Origin: Acidaminococcus fermentans
GTDB taxonomy: Bacteria; Bacillota_C; Negativicutes; Acidaminococcales; Acidaminococcaceae
Length of the DNA: 14,235 nucleotides
NCBI GenBank assembly: GCA_004555735.1
Contig: SFHH01000037.1
Span: 1-14,235, forward strand
Direction of reading: 5' to 3'
Under the pieces are notes generated by a model, which saw only the letters and a list, made by a program, of their open reading frames with translations, had not been told where the DNA came from and searched no databases. Shown here piece after piece: positions 13,229 to 14,235 of the stretch (position 1 is the stretch's first letter; every line of letters starts with the position of its first letter). The translations under genes were made by a program, and so were the position numbers.

Positions 13229-14235
13229 ATGAAAAACCACGACTATGAATATGTCCAGACCATTGTCCAGGAAGGGAACTTTTCCAAGGCTGCCCAGAAA
13301 CTGTATATCTCACAGCCTGCCCTGAGCGCGGCCATCAAAAAAATAGAAAAAGATTTGAACGGGATTCCCCTGATCGACCGGAGTGTGAACCCGGTCAGGC
13401 TGACGGCGGAAGGGGAGTACTGGCTGGAAAAAGCAAGAGAGATCGACCGGATCGAGAAACAGATCCGGGACCATTTTGCCGCTGCTGCCGGAATCTGGAG
13501 CGGGACGATTTCTGTGGGGAGTTCGGCTTATTTCTGTGCCTATCTCCTGGCCAACTTGATCCGAGAGTATCACCGGCGCAATCCGTCTTGTGAGATCGAT
13601 CTGACAGAATGTGATGCCACCTCCATGGACCGGGGATTGCGGAAAGGGACCCTGGATGTAGGGATCGATGTGGAACAGCTGGATCCGGATCTGTTTGACA
13701 GTTACAATCTGGGGAAAGAATACCTGCTCCTGGCCGTCCCAGCTTCGTTTTTCATCAACCGGAAGGTAGCGGAGTTCCAGATCCGGCGGGAACAGATCCT
13801 GGACCGGAGTTTCCTCCAGGACGAGGTGCCATCTGTGGATCTGGGCCTTTTCCAGAAGGAACCGTTCGTGCTGCTGAAAAAGAACCAGGACAGCTACCGG
13901 AGAGGCATGGCGCTCTGTGAGGAGGCCGGATTCGAACCGGATGTGACCTTGTATCTGGACCAGCTTCTGACAGCCTACAGTGTGGCCCGGAATGGGCAGA
14001 CCGGCTGCGTATTCTTCCGGGATACCATCGTCCTATATGCGGAAGATACGGATAAACTCTGTTACTATAAACTGGGCAGTCCTTTGGCCGCCCGGGATAT
14101 TCGGCTTTCTGTACGGAAGAATCCCAAACCAACGAAACTTGTCCGGAATTTCATCCGGTTCATCCAGGAAAAGATGCAGGGCCAGGCCCTTTCTGCAGCA
14201 GGGGCTGATCTTTGCTCTCAAGGGAAGGAGGCGCA
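13229..14235 (+). CDS. LysR-family transcriptional regulator, 3' end outside the window
   Basis: The frame opens at ATG 13229, with GAAGGAG just upstream, and has no stop codon before the window ends, giving at least 335 residues. The N-terminal 60 residues are a LysR helix-turn-helix: GNFSKAAQKLYISQPALSAA, then IKKIEKDLNGIPLIDRS and LTAEGEYWLEKA. A substrate-binding domain begins near residue 90 (SGTISVGSSAYFCAYLL) and runs to about residue 310. It already exceeds the usual family length of about 300, so the stop should lie close by or the protein has a short tail. It is divergent from the aminotransferase across a gap holding two inverted repeats, so it probably regulates that gene and itself. 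The effector is unknown; an amino or oxo acid would fit the neighbour. Confidence 0.85.
   Translation, partial: MKNHDYEYVQTIVQEGNFSKAAQKLYISQPALSAAIKKIEKDLNGIPLIDRSVNPVRLTAEGEYWLEKAREIDRIEKQIRDHFAAAAGIWSGTISVGSSAYFCAYLLANLIREYHRRNPSCEIDLTECDATSMDRGLRKGTLDVGIDVEQLDPDLFDSYNLGKEYLLLAVPASFFINRKVAEFQIRREQILDRSFLQDEVPSVDLGLFQKEPFVLLKKNQDSYRRGMALCEEAGFEPDVTLYLDQLLTAYSVARNGQTGCVFFRDTIVLYAEDTDKLCYYKLGSPLAARDIRLSVRKNPKPTKLVRNFIRFIQEKMQGQALSAAGADLCSQGKEA

Noticed and set aside
1..14235. CRISPR arrays, tRNA or rRNA genes, prophage or defence genes
   Set aside because: I looked for regularly spaced repeats, tRNA-like sequences with a CCA end and known defence domains and saw none.

Overview
The window looks like chromosomal DNA from an anaerobic Firmicutes-type bacterium. 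Genes have strong AGGAGG-type ribosome binding sites and about half-GC coding sequence, and the spacers between them are AT-rich. The gene content points to amino-acid and dicarboxylate metabolism: two GltS-family carriers, a YcsI/D-glutamate-cyclase-family protein and an aminotransferase. A glutamate-fermenting member of the Negativicutes, such as Acidaminococcus or a relative, would fit. That assignment is inference from content and style, because no rRNA or other marker gene is present.

Layout. Bases 1-336 are the tail of an IS256-family transposase that appears to have lost an internal block. Bases 395-453 are a perfect 25-bp terminator hairpin. Bases 458-4110 form module A: a GltS/ESS-family carrier and a homocitrate/isopropylmalate-synthase-like enzyme, both on the minus strand, and a divergent LysR regulator interrupted by an in-frame TAG. 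A two-way terminator at 4266-4307 separates it from module B (4415-8993). Module B has a minus-strand LysR regulator divergent from a hydroxy-oxo-acid-aldolase-like enzyme, a second GltS/ESS carrier and a D-2-hydroxyacid dehydrogenase. Modules A and B therefore show the same plan in mirror image: carrier, DRE-TIM enzyme, divergent LysR. Next come a fragment of an amino-acid ABC transporter binding protein (9076-9240), an NRAMP-fold transporter gene broken by one extra C (9508-10771), a YcsI/DUF1445 protein (10879-11688), a terminator hairpin whose core matches the first one, a class I aminotransferase on the minus strand (11742-12926), and a divergent third LysR regulator that runs off the window (from 13229).

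How the parts may work together. Each module probably imports or exports a small organic acid through its ESS carrier and processes it with a DRE-TIM-barrel enzyme under a dedicated LysR protein. In module B a D-2-hydroxyacid dehydrogenase adds an oxidoreductase step, so a hydroxy/oxo-dicarboxylate route is plausible. The substrate cannot be read from sequence, and both DRE-TIM proteins depart from their families at expected active-site positions. The NRAMP-like/YcsI pair resembles the Bacillus ycsG-ycsI neighbourhood linked to 5-oxoproline and D-glutamate.

Decay is a second theme. The transposase, the module A regulator, the binding-protein fragment and the NRAMP-like gene all carry disabling lesions, while the genes between them look intact.
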